A stretch of DNA of 7,029 nucleotides from an uncultured Candidatus Saccharibacteria bacterium (GTDB lineage Bacteria > Patescibacteriota > Saccharimonadia > Saccharimonadales > Saccharimonadaceae), in NCBI GenBank assembly GCA_937976315.1, contig CALJRR010000063.1:1-7029 (forward strand), read 5' to 3'. This document shows positions 5,031-7,029 of the stretch, one piece after another. The stretch's first letter is position 1. Every line of letters begins with the position of its first letter. The notes beneath the pieces were generated by a model. That model made no database searches and was not told where the DNA came from. It worked only from the letters and a program-made list of their open reading frames with translations. A program made the translations under genes and the position numbers.

Positions 5031-7029
5031 GTGAAGAAAAAGACTACGATAAGCACCGCCGGACACGGCTCAAGCGATAAGAAATCTCCGTCGAAACGGA
5101 TGAACTTATATGCCAATTTGGCGCAGAAACATAAGACTAAAAAAGATAAGGACGCGCGCGAACGAGCGGAATATTTGGCGACTTTGCCGAAACATCCCGT
5201 AAAGCGATTCTTTTATCGATTACATCCGAAGCGACTAGCGAAATATTGGTTCTCCAAGCGCGGCGGACTGATGGCTCTGAAAATTCTTGGCGTCAGTATT
5301 TTGTTGATGTTGCTACTTATCGGCGGAATGTTCGCCTATTTCCGTAAAGACCTCGATAAAATTCGCCCTGGCGAGCTTGCTAAGCGCGTTCAAACGACTG
5401 TCACTAAATATTACGACCGCAACGACAATTTGCTTTGGGAAGATAAAGGCACAGGTAATTATCAATTGGTTGTTGAATCTGACCAGATTAGCGACTATTT
5501 GAAAAAAGCCACTGTCGCAATTGAAGACCGAAACTTCTACAATCACCACGGCATCAGTATTAGCGGTATGTTGCGCGCAATGCTCTCAACTGCTTCACGC
5601 CGCCAAGTTCAGGGTGGATCAACTCTGACGCAGCAGCTAGTCAAGCAAGTTTTCTTCGCAGATGAGGCCGGCGACCGATCAATTAGCGGTATTCCTCGAA
5701 AGATCAAGGAAATCATCCTCGCAATCGAAGTTGAGCGCATGTATAGCAAAGACCAAATTCTGTCATTATACCTGAACGAGTCTCCATACGGCGGTCGTCG
5801 TAACGGCGCAGAGTCTGCAGCTCAGACATACTTTGGCAAGCACGCTAAGGATCTGACGCTGGCGGAAGCGGCGCTAATTGCTAGTATTCCACAGAATCCA
5901 ACTTACTATAATCCATACAACACCGCTGGAAATAAGGCTTTAATTGCCCGACAACACACAGTTCTGGATTACATGGCCGAGCAAGGAGTTATTACCAAGG
6001 ATGAGGCTGAAAAAGCTAAAAAGATTGATATTCTAAGCACGCTTAAGCCGCAGACCGAGCACTTGGAGAATATTAAGGCTCCTCACTTCCTATTGATGGT
6101 TCGCAATCAGTTAAGTAAAGAGCTTGGCGAATCAGTCGTTGGGCGCGGTGGATTGACAATTAAAACCACCCTCGACTGGCGAATTCAGGAAAAACTTGAA
6201 AATGAGATGAAGTCGTTCTTTGCAACTGGTCGACCAGATGCTGTGCGAATTAGTAACGGCGCCGCAACAGTCGAGGACGTTCAAACTGGACAAATCGTAG
6301 CACTTGTTGGTAGCCGTGACTTTAATTATGCTGGTTTCGGACAGGATAATGCCGCAGTTTCCTATATCCAGCCAGGTTCCACGATTAAGTCACTTGTCTT
6401 TACCCAATTATTCGACAAACACGACAGCAAGCAAGCATACGGTAGCGGCACAGTCTTAGCTGATGAGAACATTGATAAACTGTACGGCGCAACTCTGAGA
6501 AACTGGGACAATAAATTTATGGGTGCCATCAATATTCGAAGGGCGCTTGCTCTATCTCGAAACGTCCCAGCTATCAAAGCTGCTTATATCGTCGGTGACG
6601 GATCCGCTAAGCCTGTCGTCGAGGGAATCCGCAGGATGGGCGATACTAACTATTGCCGACAGGAAGAAAATGCCGGCGGTTACGGACTCGGTGCAGCAAT
6701 TGGTGCATGTGGAACCAAACAAACAGAATTGGTGAACGCCTACTCAACATTGGCGCGAATGGGAGTCCAAAAAGACATTTCAAGTGTTATTGAGGTAAAA
6801 AACAGCCAAGGTGAAACTCTGAAAAAATGGAAAGATGAAGGTAAGCAAGTTATCGACTCTCAATCAGCGTACATTGTGAATGACATCTTGTCCGACCGAA
6901 CTCCTGGACTTCACGGCTGGATGGGCGTCAATGGCGTTCGAACCTCCGCAAAGACCGGTACATCAGACAAAGGCTCGCAACCAAAAGACCTCTGGATTGT
7001 TAATTACAGCCCAGCTCTAGTTATGGGAA
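5031..7029 (+). CDS. Class A penicillin-binding protein (PBP1A-like), C-terminus beyond the window
   Basis: A bifunctional peptidoglycan synthase that polymerises lipid II and cross-links stem peptides. The 666 visible codons are open to the right edge. Residues 1-79 form a basic cytoplasmic head (about 23 Lys/Arg, 5 Asp/Glu), followed by one membrane helix (about 80-104), which places the catalytic domains outside. The GT51 domain has EDRNFYNHHG (catalytic E165), GGSTLTQQ (195-202), RKIKEIILAIEVE and ILSLYLNESPYGG. The transpeptidase has S450-T-I-K453 (acylated serine), SRN (509-511) and KTGT (641-644), all intact. The usual segment after KTG is missing because the window ends. The GTG start at 5031 is chosen because an in-frame TGA (5016-5018) lies just upstream. 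The next candidate, ATG at 5100, would shorten the head by 23 residues and also lacks a Shine-Dalgarno. It is transcribed divergently from tyrS. Confidence 0.95.
   Translation, partial: MKKKTTISTAGHGSSDKKSPSKRMNLYANLAQKHKTKKDKDARERAEYLATLPKHPVKRFFYRLHPKRLAKYWFSKRGGLMALKILGVSILLMLLLIGGMFAYFRKDLDKIRPGELAKRVQTTVTKYYDRNDNLLWEDKGTGNYQLVVESDQISDYLKKATVAIEDRNFYNHHGISISGMLRAMLSTASRRQVQGGSTLTQQLVKQVFFADEAGDRSISGIPRKIKEIILAIEVERMYSKDQILSLYLNESPYGGRRNGAESAAQTYFGKHAKDLTLAEAALIASIPQNPTYYNPYNTAGNKALIARQHTVLDYMAEQGVITKDEAEKAKKIDILSTLKPQTEHLENIKAPHFLLMVRNQLSKELGESVVGRGGLTIKTTLDWRIQEKLENEMKSFFATGRPDAVRISNGAATVEDVQTGQIVALVGSRDFNYAGFGQDNAAVSYIQPGSTIKSLVFTQLFDKHDSKQAYGSGTVLADENIDKLYGATLRNWDNKFMGAINIRRALALSRNVPAIKAAYIVGDGSAKPVVEGIRRMGDTNYCRQEENAGGYGLGAAIGACGTKQTELVNAYSTLARMGVQKDISSVIEVKNSQGETLKKWKDEGKQVIDSQSAYIVNDILSDRTPGLHGWMGVNGVRTSAKTGTSDKGSQPKDLWIVNYSPALVMG

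Noticed and set aside
5313..5549. Minus-strand open frame of 78 codons with a hydrophobic stretch
   Set aside because: It lies antisense to the start of the GT51 domain of the PBP, whose conserved motifs explain the bases.
1..7029. UGA recoded as glycine, as in some CPR lineages
   Set aside because: No in-frame UGA occurs in any of the six genes, and the families have normal lengths, so the standard code fits.
1..7029. Mobile element, CRISPR array, or phage defence system
   Set aside because: No transposase, integrase, direct or inverted repeat array or effector domain was seen; every stretch is occupied by a housekeeping-type gene or the 73-bp promoter region.

Overview
The window is ordinary bacterial chromosome, densely coding, with a GC content that looks to be in the mid-40s by eye. 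The taxon is an inference: a compact gene set, the particular PMM-like HAD protein and a class A PBP with a long basic cytoplasmic head all fit Candidatus Saccharibacteria (TM7) or a relative in the Patescibacteria/CPR. No marker here proves it. All genes read through in the standard code, with no in-frame UGA, which argues against the UGA-recoding CPR lineages (Absconditabacteria, Gracilibacteria).

Layout. A divergent promoter region of only 73 bp (4958-5030) splits the window. Leftward on the minus strand runs one tightly packed cluster: tyrS (tyrosyl-tRNA synthetase, 4957-3737), a HAD-IIB protein of the eukaryotic phosphomannomutase type (3737-2982), recG (2981-939), a 274-aa protein with the zinc-ligand pattern of the phospholipase C / S1-P1 nuclease fold (937-113), and the first 41 codons of rsmD (16S rRNA G966 methyltransferase, 123-1, cut by the window edge). 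The junctions are +1 nt overlap, 0 nt, 1 nt gap and 11 nt overlap, so this is almost certainly one translationally coupled operon mixing translation, DNA repair, sugar phosphate and ribosome modification functions. Rightward on the plus strand is a class A penicillin-binding protein starting at a GTG at 5031 and running off the right edge after its KTG motif.

The genes do not form one pathway; they are housekeeping functions sharing a promoter. Points worth a second look are: (1) a PLC/P1-nuclease-like metalloprotein that cannot have a signal peptide and sits inside a housekeeping operon; (2) a PBP whose GTG start coincides with the expected transcription start, suggesting a leaderless mRNA; (3) a PMM-like HAD protein in which two substrate-binding arginines of human PMM2 appear replaced. 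I saw no mobile element, CRISPR array, tRNA, rRNA, riboswitch or convincing terminator.
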